From Novosphingobium ginsenosidimutans (GTDB lineage Bacteria; Pseudomonadota; Alphaproteobacteria; Sphingomonadales; Sphingomonadaceae), in assembly GCF_007954425.1 (NCBI RefSeq), contig NZ_CP042345.1, forward strand, positions 2,726,001-2,790,000: a DNA stretch of 64,000 bases, in the 5' to 3' direction. A program made the position numbers and the translations under genes. Positions 9,128-19,016 of this stretch are shown piece by piece; the first letter of the stretch is position 1, and each line of letters opens with the position of its first letter. Under the pieces are notes generated by a model, which made no database searches, was not told the DNA's origin, and saw only the letters and a list, made by a program, of their open reading frames with translations.

Positions 9128-9226
9128 CGGTATTCCCCTCCTGGAAAAGTACTTGCCGGCCAATAGGGGCCGAGTCGGTTGATTTGCTTGTGGCGCGCTG
9201 ACGACGGCTTGTGAAGCCGGTGCGAG

Positions 9227-10069
9227 TTAGCCTTGCCAGGCGGCGATGGTCGTCCGGTGAAGCTCGCGCCGATAGCCCTCGTAGCCGCCCGTGGCCTTGT
9301 GCAGGACCGAGCGGTTGTCCCACATGACCAGCATGCCCGGTTCCCACTTCTGGGCATAGGTGAACTGTTCCTGCCCCTGCCACTGCGCCAGTTCCAGCAG
9401 CAAGGGCATCGCCTCAGCCTGATCCATCCCGTCGATTCCGATGATGTAGCCAAGCGTTGAATAGAAACCGCGTCGGCCCGTTTCAGGGTGCATCGGGATC
9501 AAGGGATGGGTCTGGGTTGCAAAGGCGGCTTCGGATGGCCGGATATCCATCGAGCGCCCCTTGTCGCGCGAGCCATAGGTACCGTCAGGGGCATATGGCA
9601 TCCGAGCCGAGTGAATTGCGATCAAATCGCCAATCTCGGCCTTGCGGGCATCGGGCAGGGCTTCCCAGGCCATATGCTGATTGGCGAACAGCGTGTCGCC
9701 GCCGACCGGCGGAATATCGACCGCGTTAAGGCAGGTGCCCGAAGGCGGGCGGGCCTGGAAAGACCAGTCGGCGTGCCAGTTTTCTGCAAACAGCGGCGAT
9801 TGCTCATCCGCTTCGCGCCGAACGGCAGCGATGTGCTGCCGACCGGGAATTGGTGCAAAGAAGGGATCCTCGCCAAACCCGCCAAAGTAGAGCGTGAACC
9901 GCTCAAGCTCGTCGTCGTTCAGGAACTGGTCCGGGAAGGCCAGGACGTGATGTTCGAGCCAGGCCGCCCGGATTGCTGAGACCGTGGCACTATCGAGCGG
10001 CGCCTTCAGGTCGACCCCGGTGATGCGTGCCCCGCACGCCCCGCCTGAGGGTTCGGCCTGCAGGCCCAT
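9227..10069 (-). CDS. TauD/TfdA-family 2-oxoglutarate-dependent dioxygenase
   Basis: A 280-residue Fe(II)/2-oxoglutarate oxygenase. The facial triad is visible as H99-x-D101 in NWHADWSF and H257 in SVLHKATGG; the arginines of YRRELHRTT about 11 residues later are positioned to bind 2-oxoglutarate. Family members attack sulfonates, aryloxyalkanoates and other small acids, and the substrate cannot be told from sequence. The ATG shares one base with the gyrA stop, so translation is probably coupled to gyrA, which is an odd partner. A 6-bp hairpin (9205-9219) without a T-run lies downstream. Confidence 0.9.
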   Translation of the reverse strand: MGLQAEPSGGACGARITGVDLKAPLDSATVSAIRAAWLEHHVLAFPDQFLNDDELERFTLYFGGFGEDPFFAPIPGRQHIAAVRREADEQSPLFAENWHADWSFQARPPSGTCLNAVDIPPVGGDTLFANQHMAWEALPDARKAEIGDLIAIHSARMPYAPDGTYGSRDKGRSMDIRPSEAAFATQTHPLIPMHPETGRRGFYSTLGYIIGIDGMDQAEAMPLLLELAQWQGQEQFTYAQKWEPGMLVMWDNRSVLHKATGGYEGYRRELHRTTIAAWQG

Positions 10070-12798
10070 CAGTGCACCGTATCCCCGTCGACCGGCGCTA
10101 CCTCGCCACCTTCCTCGCCGTCGTCGGCCAGACGCACGGCCGAGACGACGTGCTCCTGGTCGGCCACGTTGAACAGGCGGACACCGGCCGAACCGCGCCC
10201 GATCACGCGCAGGCTCTCGAGCGGCAGGCGGATCAGCTTGGCCTGGTCGGTCACCAGCATAAGCTGGTCAGCCTGGCTGGCCGGGAAGCTCGCCACCACC
10301 GGGCCATTGCGGCCGATGTTGTCGATATTGGTGATCCCCTGGCCGCCGCGGCCGGTGCGGCGATACTCGTAGGCCGAGCTGAGCTTGCCATAGCCATTGG
10401 CGCAGACGGTCAGAATGAACTGCTCACGCGCCTGCATTTCGGCATAGCGGTCAGCAGAAAGCGACGGTTCGCCTTCCTTCTCGCCCTTCCACGGCGCGAA
10501 CTTGACGTATTCCTCGCGCTCCTCGCTGGTCGTGCCGACGCGGTGGAGGATCGAGAGGCTGATCACCTCGTCGTCACCTTTGAGCAGCATACCGCGCACG
10601 CCGGTGGAGGTCCGACTGGTGAATTCACGCACCTCATCGCCGGCGAATCGGATTGCCTTGCCCTGGCGGCTGGCGAGCAAGACGTCGTCGCTGGGCTCGA
10701 GCAGGGCGACGCCGATCAGGCGATCGTCCGAGCCTTCGTCAAACCGCATCGCGAACTTGCCGTTGGACGGGATGTTGGCAAAGGCGTCCATCGAATTACG
10801 GCGCACATTGCCCTTGGCTGTTGCGAAGACGACCGAGAGCTTTGCCCATTCCGCCTCGTCTTCCGGCAGCGGCAGCACGGTCTGGATCGTTTCGTCCTTG
10901 TCGAGTGCCGGCAGCAGGTTGACGATCGGGCGTCCCTTGGTGGCCGGGCCGCCTTCAGGCAGGCGCCAGACTTTCAGACGGTAAACCTTGCCGGCGGTTG
11001 AGAAGAACAGCACCGGGTTGTGTGTGCTGGTCACGAACATGTTCGTGACGACATCTTCTTCCTTGGTCGACATCCCCGCGCGGCCCTTGCCGCCGCGGTT
11101 CTGGGCGCGGAAGGTCGAAAGCGGGGTGCGCTTGATGTAACCGTCCATCGTCACGGTCACGACCATCTCGTCGCGCTCGATCAGGTCCTCGTCCTCGATG
11201 CCGTCGGCAGCCGCGGTGATTTCGGACACACGCGGCGTGGCATAGGTATCGCGGATCTGCACCAATTCGCCCTTGAGGACGCCATAGAGCTTCGCGCGGT
11301 CACCCAGGATCGAGAGGTATTCCTCGATCGCGATCGACAGTTCCTTGAGCTCATCACCGATCTCGTCACGACCCAGCGCAGTTAGGCGATGCAGGCGCAG
11401 GTCGAGGATTGCCTTCACCTGCACTTCGGACAGGCGGTAAGTGCCGCCTTCCTGCTCGGCACTCGGCTCGATCGCTTCGACCAGCTTGATGTAAGGTGCG
11501 ATCTCACCGATCGGCCATTCGCGGGTCAGCAGGGCTTCGCGCGCCGCCGCCGGATTGGGCGAGCCGCGAATGATCCGAACCACTTCGTCCAGATTGGTGA
11601 CGGCTACGACCAGACCGAGCAAGATATGGGCCCGGTCACGCGCCTTGTTCAGTTCAAACTTGGTGCGACGGGTGATCACCTCCTCGCGGAAGGTGATGAA
11701 GCTGCTGATGATGTCGCGCAGCATCAGCACTTCGGGGCGGCCACCGCGGATCGCCAGCATGTTGGCCGGGAACGAACTTTGCGCGGGCGTGTTGCGCCAC
11801 AGCTGGTTGAGCACGACTTCCGGCGTCGCATCGCGCTTGAGGTCGATCACGACCCGCACGCCCAGGCGACTCGATTCGTCGCGGATGTCCGAGATGCCTT
11901 CGATCCGCTTGTCCTTTGCCGCCTCGGCGATCTTTTCGACCAGACCGTTCTTGCCGACCTGGTAGGGGATCGAGGTCAGCACGATCGAGCGCCGGTCGCC
12001 GCGTCCTTCCTCGATCTCGTGCCGCGCCCGCATGATGATTGAGCCGCGGCCTTCGGTATAGGCCTTGCGCGCGCCGGCCGTGCCCAGGATAAGCGGGGCA
12101 GTGGGGAAATCCGGCCCGGGAATGTACTCGATCAGCTCTTCGGAGGTGATCGCCGGGTTCTCGATATAGGCCAGGCAGCCGTCGATCACTTCGCCCAGAT
12201 TGTGCGGCGGAATGTTGGTGGCCATACCGACCGCGATACCGCCGGCGCCGTTAACCAGCAGGTTGGGGAAGCGGGCGGGAAGGACGGTCGGTTCCTGGCG
12301 AGACCCGTCATAGTTGTCGGCGAAATCGACCGTATCCTTGTCGAGATCGTCGAGCAGCGAGTTGGCGACGCGGGCCAGGCGCGCTTCGGTGTAGCGCATC
12401 GAGGCCGGCGGATCGGGGTCCATCGAGCCGAAGTTGCCCTGGCCATCGATCAGCGGCAGGCGCATCGACCAGTCCTGGGTCATGCGTGCCAGCGCGTCAT
12501 AGATCGCGCTGTCACCATGCGGGTGATAGTTGCCCATCACGTCGCCGACAATCTTGGCGCTCTTGCGGTAAGGCCGGCCGGCGACAAAGCCGCCTTCCTG
12601 GCTGGCAAACAGGATGCGGCGGTGAACTGGCTTAAGACCATCGCGCACGTCCGGCAGGGCGCGGCTGACGATCACGCTCATCGCGTAATCGAGGTAGCTG
12701 GCCTTCATTTCATCGACGATGTCGACGCGCTGGAAATCGCCCTCCGGTCCGGTGGGTTCGCTGCCTTCGAATTCGGGTATGTCTGTGTTATCGCTCAC
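10069..12798 (-). CDS. gyrA: DNA gyrase subunit A
   Basis: A 909-residue type II topoisomerase subunit that cuts and rejoins DNA during ATP-driven negative supercoiling with GyrB. The catalytic tyrosine is Y136 in [14 protein letters not shown]. The quinolone-determining stretch [10 protein letters not shown] carries S97 and D101, the residues equivalent to E. coli Ser83 and Asp87, so no classical resistance change is present. The C-terminal beta-pinwheel repeats follow ([25 protein letters not shown] and others). It is somewhat longer than the E. coli protein, partly from an acidic tail. Confidence 0.98.
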   Translation of the reverse strand: MSDNTDIPEFEGSEPTGPEGDFQRVDIVDEMKASYLDYAMSVIVSRALPDVRDGLKPVHRRILFASQEGGFVAGRPYRKSAKIVGDVMGNYHPHGDSAIYDALARMTQDWSMRLPLIDGQGNFGSMDPDPPASMRYTEARLARVANSLLDDLDKDTVDFADNYDGSRQEPTVLPARFPNLLVNGAGGIAVGMATNIPPHNLGEVIDGCLAYIENPAITSEELIEYIPGPDFPTAPLILGTAGARKAYTEGRGSIIMRARHEIEEGRGDRRSIVLTSIPYQVGKNGLVEKIAEAAKDKRIEGISDIRDESSRLGVRVVIDLKRDATPEVVLNQLWRNTPAQSSFPANMLAIRGGRPEVLMLRDIISSFITFREEVITRRTKFELNKARDRAHILLGLVVAVTNLDEVVRIIRGSPNPAAAREALLTREWPIGEIAPYIKLVEAIEPSAEQEGGTYRLSEVQVKAILDLRLHRLTALGRDEIGDELKELSIAIEEYLSILGDRAKLYGVLKGELVQIRDTYATPRVSEITAAADGIEDEDLIERDEMVVTVTMDGYIKRTPLSTFRAQNRGGKGRAGMSTKEEDVVTNMFVTSTHNPVLFFSTAGKVYRLKVWRLPEGGPATKGRPIVNLLPALDKDETIQTVLPLPEDEAEWAKLSVVFATAKGNVRRNSMDAFANIPSNGKFAMRFDEGSDDRLIGVALLEPSDDVLLASRQGKAIRFAGDEVREFTSRTSTGVRGMLLKGDDEVISLSILHRVGTTSEEREEYVKFAPWKGEKEGEPSLSADRYAEMQAREQFILTVCANGYGKLSSAYEYRRTGRGGQGITNIDNIGRNGPVVASFPASQADQLMLVTDQAKLIRLPLESLRVIGRGSAGVRLFNVADQEHVVSAVRLADDGEEGGEVAPVDGDTVH

Positions 12799-13074
12799 GC
12801 GGAATATCGGCCGGTTGTTGGCGGGAAAGTCTCGCCCAAGCGCCTAGGACAAGCCTGTCCGAAAGGCCACCTTAAGGGGCACTCGAACGCAGTTTTTCCA
12901 CACCCGCGGCAGTATTCCTGAACGAAGGCGACGAAGTGCATTCAACACGCGTTCAGTGCGAGCGCGATAGTTCGCCCCAACTGTTGCCAAATTGGCGTTT
13001 TGGCGTCAGTAGCAGGCCAGATGGAAGTTGCGCCCGGGCTCGCCGCCGGGGCGGTACGAGGAGTGAAGTGAACA
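12799..13074. promoter_or_regulatory. Divergent intergenic region between gyrA and an exported repeat protein
   Basis: This 276-base gap is the largest in the window and separates divergent genes, so it must hold the promoter of each. A T-run is present at 12893-12898, and CTGAACG (12918-12924) and CGTTCAG (12950-12956) form a widely spaced inverted pair of unknown meaning. GAGGAG at 13058-13063 is the likely ribosome-binding site of the plus-strand gene. I could not define -35 and -10 elements with confidence and see no RNA gene. Confidence 0.35.
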
Positions 13075-14511
13075 ATGCGTCGCACCCAGTTTCTGACCCG
13101 TCCGGCCTATGCCCTTGCACTGGCGCTGGCCTCGATCGGTGCCCTAGGCCTGATTGCAAGTCCGGCTGAAGCCCAGAAGAAGGATGACAAGAAGGGCGCC
13201 GCCGCCAAGGGCCCGCAGCCGACCAAAACCTTTGTGCCGGTCTACACCGAACTGAAGACCATGCTGGATGCTGCCGCCAAGCGCCCGGACGTAATTGCCG
13301 CGAAGACTAAGGTAACCGAGACCGAGCGTGCCTATCGTTCGGCCCGTGGCCGTACGGCCCAGGAAGCCGCCCGCGGTCAGTACGACGCTGCAGTCGCGGC
13401 TCTTGCCGGCCTGCTGACGGCTGAGAAGGCCAAGACTGACGAGCTGTTCACCAAGACCGGCAACGAAGCGGACAAGTTCTTTGCTGGCCAGCTGGCCTTC
13501 ACCTACGGCGGCCTTGCCGTCGACAAGCCGATGCAGCGCCGTGGCCTTGTGGCGATGATCGATAGCGGCAACGTGCCCGCGACCGAACTGGGCAAGTACC
13601 ACTATTACGCTGCAGGTTTTGCCTTTGACATGAAGGACTTTGCTGCTGCCGAGACTTCGCTGAAGTCAGCGATTGCCGCTGGCAACAATGGTGCCGATGT
13701 TCAAGGCCTGCTGGCTGAAGCGCAAAATTCGGCCGGCCGTCCGGCCGACGCGCTTGCGACGATCAAGACCATCGTGGACAGCGCAGTGGCTGCGGGCCAG
13801 ACCCCCGCCGCCGACGTGATCGAGCGGGCCGTGGTGATTTCCTATCAGAGCAAGAACCCGGATGCCGCCGACTGGGCGATCCGCCGGGTTGAATTCTACC
13901 CGACGCAGCTGGGCTGGGTGGCCGCCGGTCAGATCCTGCGCGAACGCGCCAATTTTGGCCCGAACGAGTCGCTTGATATCTCGCGTGCGCTCGACAAGGC
14001 GGGCGCGCTGAACACCAGCACCCAGTCGGTGCAGCGCGAATACATCGAGTATCTGCAGTCCGCCGTTGGCAAGGTTGGCGTGCTTTATCCGGGCGAGGTG
14101 ATCAAGATCGCCAACCAGGGGATCAAGGCGACTGCCCTGCAGGCGACCGATCCGTTCGTGCGCGATGCGTTGGCCGAAGCAAACCGTCGCTTGGCAGCTG
14201 ACAAGGCCTCGCTCGCCGGGCTTGAGCGCGATGCCCGCGCGCCTGCGGCGACGGCGAAGACCGTACTGATCGGTGCCGATACCCTGCTAAGCTATGATCA
14301 GGATGCCAAGGCGGCGGAACTGTACCAGATTGCGCTGGGCAAACCGGGCGTTGACCTGGCCGGCGCCAACCTGCGCCTGGGCATCGCCCTGGTGAAGCAG
14401 GGCAAAATGGCTGAGGCCGAAGCGGCCCTTGCCAAGGTTGATGGTCCGCGCAAGGGCATTGCCCAGCTCTGGACCCTGCTTGCCAAGGGCAAGGTCGTTC
14501 CGGCGGTCTGA
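13075..14511 (+). CDS. Exported tetratricopeptide-like repeat protein
   Basis: A 478-residue protein with an N-terminal signal peptide (hydrophobic core about residues 10-28, AEA-Q cleavage near residue 33) followed by a basic KKDDKKG stretch. The rest is helical, with TPR-like units such as GKYHYYAAGFAFDMKDFAAAETSLKSA and the C-terminal AKAAELYQIAL / GIALVKQGKMAEAEAAL repeats. It probably acts in the periplasm as a scaffold, but I cannot name a partner. It is monocistronic, with a terminator-like hairpin just downstream. Confidence 0.8.
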   Translation: MRRTQFLTRPAYALALALASIGALGLIASPAEAQKKDDKKGAAAKGPQPTKTFVPVYTELKTMLDAAAKRPDVIAAKTKVTETERAYRSARGRTAQEAARGQYDAAVAALAGLLTAEKAKTDELFTKTGNEADKFFAGQLAFTYGGLAVDKPMQRRGLVAMIDSGNVPATELGKYHYYAAGFAFDMKDFAAAETSLKSAIAAGNNGADVQGLLAEAQNSAGRPADALATIKTIVDSAVAAGQTPAADVIERAVVISYQSKNPDAADWAIRRVEFYPTQLGWVAAGQILRERANFGPNESLDISRALDKAGALNTSTQSVQREYIEYLQSAVGKVGVLYPGEVIKIANQGIKATALQATDPFVRDALAEANRRLAADKASLAGLERDARAPAATAKTVLIGADTLLSYDQDAKAAELYQIALGKPGVDLAGANLRLGIALVKQGKMAEAEAALAKVDGPRKGIAQLWTLLAKGKVVPAV

Positions 14512-14530
14512 TCAGGTCTATGTCGATCGG

Positions 14531-14559
14531 AAGGGGCGGCGGGCAACTGCCGCCCTTTT
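14531..14559 (+). terminator. Rho-independent terminator
   Basis: GGGCGGC (14534-14540) pairs with GCCGCCC (14549-14555) across an 8-base loop, and AAG at the base pairs with the following TTTT run. It lies 20 bases after the stop of the exported repeat protein and just before the stop of the convergent carbonic anhydrase gene. The T-run is on the plus strand, so termination is clearest for the plus-strand gene. Confidence 0.8.
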
Positions 14560-14568
14560 CATTTGCGC

Positions 14569-15210
14569 TCAGTCAGCGGCGTAAAACTCGCCCGTCGCTT
14601 CATCCAGCACATGCAGCACGCCATCACTGATCGCGAAAAACACGCCGCGCAGCTTGAGCGAGCCTTCGCGTTCCTTGGCAAGAACTTGTGGGAATGTGCG
14701 CAAGTTTGACAGGCTGACCTTCACCCCTGCCATTTCCATTGCGCGTTCGGCTTCCGGACCTTCGGTCCCGTGGCGCAGCGATACCATGTGGCGGGCTCCA
14801 TCCAGCAGCCCGATCCAGTCAGCCACGAAGCCGCCTTCGCCGCGCGGCGCACCTTGCAACTCGCGCGTCAAAGCTGCCTTGCAGCCACCACACATGCCGT
14901 GGCCCATGACGACCACCTGCTTTACCTGCAGCTTCTGGATGGCGAACTCGAGCGCAGCGGAAACGCCGTGCAGGCCTGGTGCGGTCTCGAACGGCGGCAC
15001 AAGCGCCGCGACATTGCGCACAACGAAGATTTCGCCTGGATCAACATCGAAGACCTGGGCGGGATCGACACGGCTGTCGGAACAGGCGATCACCAGCAGC
15101 TTGGGTGACTGGCCTTCCTCGGCCAGCCGGTCATAGCGTTCCTTCTGCTCGCGATAGGCACCGGTCCGGAACCGACGATAGCCTTCAAGCAGGGTGGCAA
15201 ATTCTGGCAT
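14569..15210 (-). CDS. Beta-class carbonic anhydrase
   Basis: A 213-residue zinc enzyme that interconverts CO2 and bicarbonate. Zinc and catalytic residues are visible as C43, D45 and R47 in ACSDSRVDP and as H104 and C107 in MGHGMCGGC. The length and the EFAIQKLQVKQVVV segment fit bacterial beta-carbonic anhydrases. ATG 15210 shares bases with the stop of a tiny upstream membrane ORF (TAATG), and GGGGGGAA just upstream can serve as the ribosome-binding site. Confidence 0.95.
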   Translation of the reverse strand: MPEFATLLEGYRRFRTGAYREQKERYDRLAEEGQSPKLLVIACSDSRVDPAQVFDVDPGEIFVVRNVAALVPPFETAPGLHGVSAALEFAIQKLQVKQVVVMGHGMCGGCKAALTRELQGAPRGEGGFVADWIGLLDGARHMVSLRHGTEGPEAERAMEMAGVKVSLSNLRTFPQVLAKEREGSLKLRGVFFAISDGVLHVLDEATGEFYAAD

Positions 15211-15341
15211 TAGAAGCGTTCCCCCCGGATTACTTCGACATCCCACATGGTCAGCAGCAGGCCGAGCAAGAAGAACAGAAAGACCGGCGAAGCGAACGGG
15301 GCAAATGCAGATACTTCCATGAGCGAGAGCGCTAGCGCCAT
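15210..15341 (-). CDS. Small single-pass membrane protein coupled to carbonic anhydrase
   Basis: Reading the minus strand from ATG 15341 gives 43 codons, or 36 from the internal ATG 15320. The product has one strongly hydrophobic segment ([18 protein letters not shown]) and a charged C-terminus [10 protein letters not shown]. The TAA stop overlaps the ATG of the carbonic anhydrase gene, a translational-coupling arrangement. Neither start has a clear ribosome-binding site. No known family comes to mind; a CO2/bicarbonate-linked membrane role would be pure inference from position. Confidence 0.5.
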   Translation of the reverse strand: MALALSLMEVSAFAPFASPVFLFFLLGLLLTMWDVEVIRGERF

Positions 15342-15376
15342 TGGCAAGTGCTGGCAAGGCGACTAGAGGGCAGGGC

Positions 15377-16309
15377 ATGAACGACATGGCCAGCTCACCC
15401 AAGCCCGAACGGCAACGCAAACCGGACTGGATCCGGGTCAAGGCACCAACCAGCAAGGGCTATGGCGAAACGCGCCAGCTGATGCGTGATCTCAACCTGA
15501 ACACGGTCTGTGAAGAGGCTGCGTGCCCCAATATTGGCGAGTGCTGGACCAAAAAGCACGCCACTGTGATGATATTGGGCGATGTCTGCACCCGCGCTTG
15601 TGCGTTCTGCAACGTCAAGACCGGGATGCCCCGCGCGGTCGACCCGCTGGAGCCGGAACACGTCGCCACCGCCGCTGCCAAGATGGGGCTGGAGCACATC
15701 GTCATCACCTCGGTTGATCGTGACGACCTGCCGGACGGCGGGGCCGGGCAGTTCGTCAAGGTGATCGAAGCCCTGCGCCGCAACACGCCGCAAACCACGA
15801 TTGAGATCCTGACCCCTGATTTCCGGGGCAAAATGCATGCGGCGGTCGAGGCAATCGTCGCCGCCGGACCAGACGTCTACAACCACAACCTGGAAACCGT
15901 GCCGCGGCTCTACCCGACGATCCGCCCCGGCGCGCGCTATTACGCCTCGCTTCGCCTGCTCGAGGAAGTGAAGCGTCATAATCCGCTGATCTTCACCAAG
16001 AGCGGCATCATGCTTGGCTTGGGTGAGGAGCGGCTTGAAGTGCACCAGGTGATGGATGACATGCGCAGTGCCGGGATCGATTTCCTGACCATGGGGCAAT
16101 ACCTTCAGCCCACGCCGAAGCACGCCAAGGTGATCGATTTCGTCACGCCGCAAGCCTTCGATGCCTATGGCGCGATCGCCCGGGCCAAAGGTTTTCTGCA
16201 GGTCGCTTCTAGCCCGCTGACCCGCTCAAGCTATCACGCGGGCGATGATTTCAAGGCAATGCGGGCTACGCGTGAGGCGCAGCTGGCCAAGGCCGCTGCG
16301 CGCGGCTGA
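15377..16309 (+). CDS. lipA: Lipoyl synthase
   Basis: A 310-residue radical SAM enzyme that inserts two sulfurs into protein-bound octanoyl groups to make lipoate, needed by the E2 subunit encoded at 40968. The auxiliary cluster ligands are in [13 protein letters not shown] and the radical SAM cluster in [10 protein letters not shown]. The LTPDFRGK and [18 protein letters not shown] segments are typical of LipA. I chose ATG 15377, which follows GAGGGCAGGG; ATG 15386 is an alternative. The stop overlaps the next gene (TGATG). Confidence 0.97.
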   Translation: MNDMASSPKPERQRKPDWIRVKAPTSKGYGETRQLMRDLNLNTVCEEAACPNIGECWTKKHATVMILGDVCTRACAFCNVKTGMPRAVDPLEPEHVATAAAKMGLEHIVITSVDRDDLPDGGAGQFVKVIEALRRNTPQTTIEILTPDFRGKMHAAVEAIVAAGPDVYNHNLETVPRLYPTIRPGARYYASLRLLEEVKRHNPLIFTKSGIMLGLGEERLEVHQVMDDMRSAGIDFLTMGQYLQPTPKHAKVIDFVTPQAFDAYGAIARAKGFLQVASSPLTRSSYHAGDDFKAMRATREAQLAKAAARG

Positions 16310-16770
16310 TGCCGGGGATCCACGAAGTCCGCCGGCTGCCCTACAGCGCCGAGCAGATGTACGACCTCGTTGCCGATGTCGCTCGCTATGGCGAGTTCTT
16401 GCCCTGGGTCGTCGCAACGCGGGTCCGCTCGGACAGCGAAACCGAAATGATCGCTGACATGCTGGTCGGCTTCAATGCACTGCGTGAGAAGTTCACCTCG
16501 CGGGTGCTCAAGCAGCGGCCGGAGCGGATAGAGGTAATCTACATCGACGGGCCTATGCGCGATCTCGACAACGTCTGGCAGTTCCGGCCCGCCGAAGACG
16601 GCGGCTGCGAGGTTGAGTTCATGGTCAACTTCACATTCCGCAACGCCATGTTCGAACGGTTGGCCGGCCAGTATTTCGACCGGGCCTTCCGCAAGATGGT
16701 CGGCGCCTTTGAGACGCGGGCCGAGGCGCTTTACGGCAGCAGCAATTCCAGCGCGACCAGCGCCGCCTGA
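16309..16770 (+). CDS. RatA / COQ10-like START-domain protein
   Basis: A 153-residue polyketide-cyclase/START fold protein. The [29 protein letters not shown] start and the C-terminal [24 protein letters not shown] helix are family hallmarks. Family members bind coenzyme Q and support respiration (COQ10) or, in E. coli, were described as RatA, which interferes with 70S ribosome assembly. In alphaproteobacteria the coenzyme Q role is more likely. It is coupled to lipA by a one-base overlap. Its last 40 bases overlap the convergent cinA gene. Confidence 0.88.
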   Translation: MPGIHEVRRLPYSAEQMYDLVADVARYGEFLPWVVATRVRSDSETEMIADMLVGFNALREKFTSRVLKQRPERIEVIYIDGPMRDLDNVWQFRPAEDGGCEVEFMVNFTFRNAMFERLAGQYFDRAFRKMVGAFETRAEALYGSSNSSATSAA

Positions 16771-17231
16771 TGGCGCACCGTAGAACGGCTTGAGCCATCG
16801 AGCAGCCGCTCTTCGGCCAGCGCTTCCTCTTCATCTTGCCCGCGAATTGCCCGCGCGAAAACCACCGTGCCAACGGGTTTCTGCGGCGACCCGCCACCCG
16901 GTCCGGCAATCCCGCTGATCGCCACGGCAACATCCGCGCCGCTGCGCTTGAGTGCGCCTTGGGCCATGGCCCAGGCACAGGCGATTGAGACGGCGCCAAA
17001 GGTATCGATGATGTCGGGATTGACGCCGAGCAGCTCCTGCTTGGCTTCATTCGAATAGGTCACGAAGCCGCGATCAAGCACGGCGGAGGAGCCGGCGATC
17101 TCGGTCAAGGCGGCTGCGACCAGTCCGCCGGTGCAGCTTTCGGCCAGGGCCACGGTCCGGCCGGCGGCAATGTTGCTTTCAATCACGCGCGCGGCGAGTT
17201 CGGTGATGTCGGCGGGAAGCAGGTGATCCAT
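16731..17231 (-). CDS. pncC: CinA C-terminal domain protein (nicotinamide-nucleotide amidase)
   Basis: A 166-residue stand-alone CinA C-terminal domain, likely deamidating nicotinamide mononucleotide in NAD recycling. The conserved active-site stretch [20 protein letters not shown] and the lysine-bearing [12 protein letters not shown] are present, as is the glycine loop [17 protein letters not shown]. The usual GAVSE motif reads GAVSI here, so one normally acidic position is lost. It lies 3 bases after an exported-protein gene. The end overlaps the ratA-like gene. Confidence 0.9.
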   Translation of the reverse strand: MDHLLPADITELAARVIESNIAAGRTVALAESCTGGLVAAALTEIAGSSAVLDRGFVTYSNEAKQELLGVNPDIIDTFGAVSIACAWAMAQGALKRSGADVAVAISGIAGPGGGSPQKPVGTVVFARAIRGQDEEEALAEERLLDGSSRSTVRHQAALVALELLLP

Positions 17232-17234
17232 CGC

Positions 17235-17774
17235 TCAGGCCTTGCAGATCGTGAACTTGCCGACGCGGGCCTGCCCGGATCGGGCACCGAGACCGGCGGC
17301 AAGGCCGATCACTTCGGCCGTGCTTTCCGCTGGCAGCGGGGAAAGCAGCATGACCAGGCGGTCGACTGCCGAGCAGCGGTCGGTCGGCAATTGCTGACCG
17401 ACCATGGTGGTAACTGCACCCTCGACGAAAGGCTTCAGGTTCTCGTCCGGCATGGCCTTGAGCAGGCTGGCGGCCTGCGGGTCCATGCCCCCGCCGATCT
17501 TGAAGAAGGCGGCCTTCGCCTGCGGCCAGGACCGGTCGCGGCCCGCCGAATAGCGTTTGGCCAGGTTTTCGGACTGGCTGCGCAGGAACGCATCGCTGGG
17601 CAGGACCGGCGTGCAACGTTGCGCCGCGCCGCGGATCACGCCCGGCAAGGCAAAAGTTGAGACAGCCGTGAATTCCTGCGCGGTCAGGCAGGGAACTCCC
17701 GCTGCCTGGGCCAGGGCAGGGGCAGGCAAGGCCAAGGCCGCCGCAATGGCGATAGTCCGGTTGAGGACACGCAT
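17235..17774 (-). CDS. Exported protein of unknown function
   Basis: A 179-residue protein with a signal peptide (hydrophobic core around IAIAAALALPAPALA, cleavage after ALAQA). The mature part has four cysteines (in VPCLTAQ, QRCTPV, DRCSAV and TICKA), suggesting two disulfides in the periplasm. I do not recognise the family. I chose ATG 17774 because GGAG lies 9 bases upstream. It is sandwiched between ispDF and cinA on the same strand, with gaps of 15 and 3 bases, so it shares their transcript. Confidence 0.75.
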   Translation of the reverse strand: MRVLNRTIAIAAALALPAPALAQAAGVPCLTAQEFTAVSTFALPGVIRGAAQRCTPVLPSDAFLRSQSENLAKRYSAGRDRSWPQAKAAFFKIGGGMDPQAASLLKAMPDENLKPFVEGAVTTMVGQQLPTDRCSAVDRLVMLLSPLPAESTAEVIGLAAGLGARSGQARVGKFTICKA

Positions 17775-17789
17775 CTCAAACTTCTCCAA

Positions 17790-18941
17790 TCAATCGCGCA
17801 GCAGGGTTGCGACCGCCTGCGCAGCGATCCCTTCGGCTCGGCCAGTAAAGCCAAGCCGCTCGGTTGTGGTGGCCTTTACGCTGATTGCCTCGATCCCGGT
17901 AGCAAGGATTTCGGCCAACCGTACCCGCATCGCCTCGCGGTGGGGGCCGATCTTGGGCGCCTCGCAAATGATCGTCAGGTCAATATTGCCAATACGATAG
18001 CCGGCAGTGCTTGCCAGCTTGGCGGCATGGGCCAGGAAGCGGTCCGATGCGGCGCCCTTCCACTGCGGGTCGCTGGGCGGGAAATGGCTACCAATGTCAC
18101 CTTGGCCAATCGCTCCCAGGATGGCATCGACCAGGGCATGGATCGCAACGTCCGCGTCGCTGTGTCCCGCCAGGCCGTGCGTATGATCGATCTTGATCCC
18201 GCAAAGCCACAGGTCTTCGCCTGCGGCCAGACGGTGGACATCATAGCCAGTGCCGACCCGCATGGGCGGCAGTTCGGCGGCAAAGTCGCTGGCAAAAGTC
18301 AGCTTGTGCAAGCGTTCGTCTCCTTCGACCAGCGCCACGGTCAAACCCGCAGCGCGCGCCACCTGCGCATCGTCACCCGCTTCTGCCGCGCCGGGCCAAG
18401 CCCGATGGGCCGCCAGAATGTCCCGATACCGAAATGCCTGCGGGGTCTGGACTCGGCGCAGCGTCTCGCGGCGGGCCGGGTTGCCCATCAGTTCCCCTTC
18501 GGCTTCGGTCAGGCTGTCAACCACTGGCAGGACCGGGATGGCCCCCGGCTGAACGGCCAGGGCACCAACCAGCCGCTCAATCACTGCACCTGGCAGGATC
18601 GGGCGCGCTGCATCGTGGATCAACACGATGTCGGGCGCCTGAGCCGCAAGTGCCTCCAACCCTAGCCGCACTGAATTCTGGCGGGTTGCCCCGCCGACGA
18701 TAAGCTGGATCCCGGGAATACCGGCAAGACGCTCCGCCGCAATGGCTTCGGCGCCCTCTGGGATCGCAACAACGATCGCCGCCACACCTGCTTTAGCAAA
18801 TGCCTCAGCGGAATGGCGGACCACCGGCTTGCCGCGCCAGCGGGCGAACTGCTTGGGCAGCGGCTGGCCGGCGCGCAGGCCTTGGCCGGCCGCGACAATC
18901 ACGGCGGCAATGCTAGAGGGGGGGGCGTCAGAACTGCTCAT
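17790..18941 (-). CDS. ispDF: Bifunctional IspD/IspF enzyme of the MEP isoprenoid pathway
   Basis: A 383-residue fusion. Residues about 10-220 are IspD (CTP transfer to methylerythritol phosphate), with [16 protein letters not shown] and a DAARP segment. Residues about 225-383 are IspF (cyclodiphosphate synthase), with the zinc motif [20 protein letters not shown] and the C-terminal [11 protein letters not shown]. Fusion of the two is known in alphaproteobacteria; IspE normally acts between them and is not in the window. ATG 18941 is preferred to a TTG 39 bases upstream. Confidence 0.97.
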   Translation of the reverse strand: MSSSDAPPSSIAAVIVAAGQGLRAGQPLPKQFARWRGKPVVRHSAEAFAKAGVAAIVVAIPEGAEAIAAERLAGIPGIQLIVGGATRQNSVRLGLEALAAQAPDIVLIHDAARPILPGAVIERLVGALAVQPGAIPVLPVVDSLTEAEGELMGNPARRETLRRVQTPQAFRYRDILAAHRAWPGAAEAGDDAQVARAAGLTVALVEGDERLHKLTFASDFAAELPPMRVGTGYDVHRLAAGEDLWLCGIKIDHTHGLAGHSDADVAIHALVDAILGAIGQGDIGSHFPPSDPQWKGAASDRFLAHAAKLASTAGYRIGNIDLTIICEAPKIGPHREAMRVRLAEILATGIEAISVKATTTERLGFTGRAEGIAAQAVATLLRD

Positions 18942-19016
18942 CGCTTGCGCGCCGGTAAAGACTTGCCGTGTTTCCGGCAATTCCCTATGTGCTGCCCAAA
19001 TTTTAGGCAGATCACA

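Noticed and set aside
8051..9166. A 371-codon plus-strand frame opposite frmA
   Set aside because: Same reason: codon-bias shadow of a fully recognised dehydrogenase.
9205..9219. CGGCTT/AAGCCG hairpin as terminator of the TauD gene
   Set aside because: The stem is only 6 bp with a 3-base loop and has no T-run on either strand.
10069..12798. Quinolone-resistance change in gyrA
   Set aside because: S97 and D101 are the susceptible-type residues.
12918..12956. CTGAACG and CGTTCAG as a LexA or other operator upstream of gyrA
   Set aside because: The spacing (25 bases) and the sequence do not fit the GTTC-N7-GTTC alphaproteobacterial LexA box.
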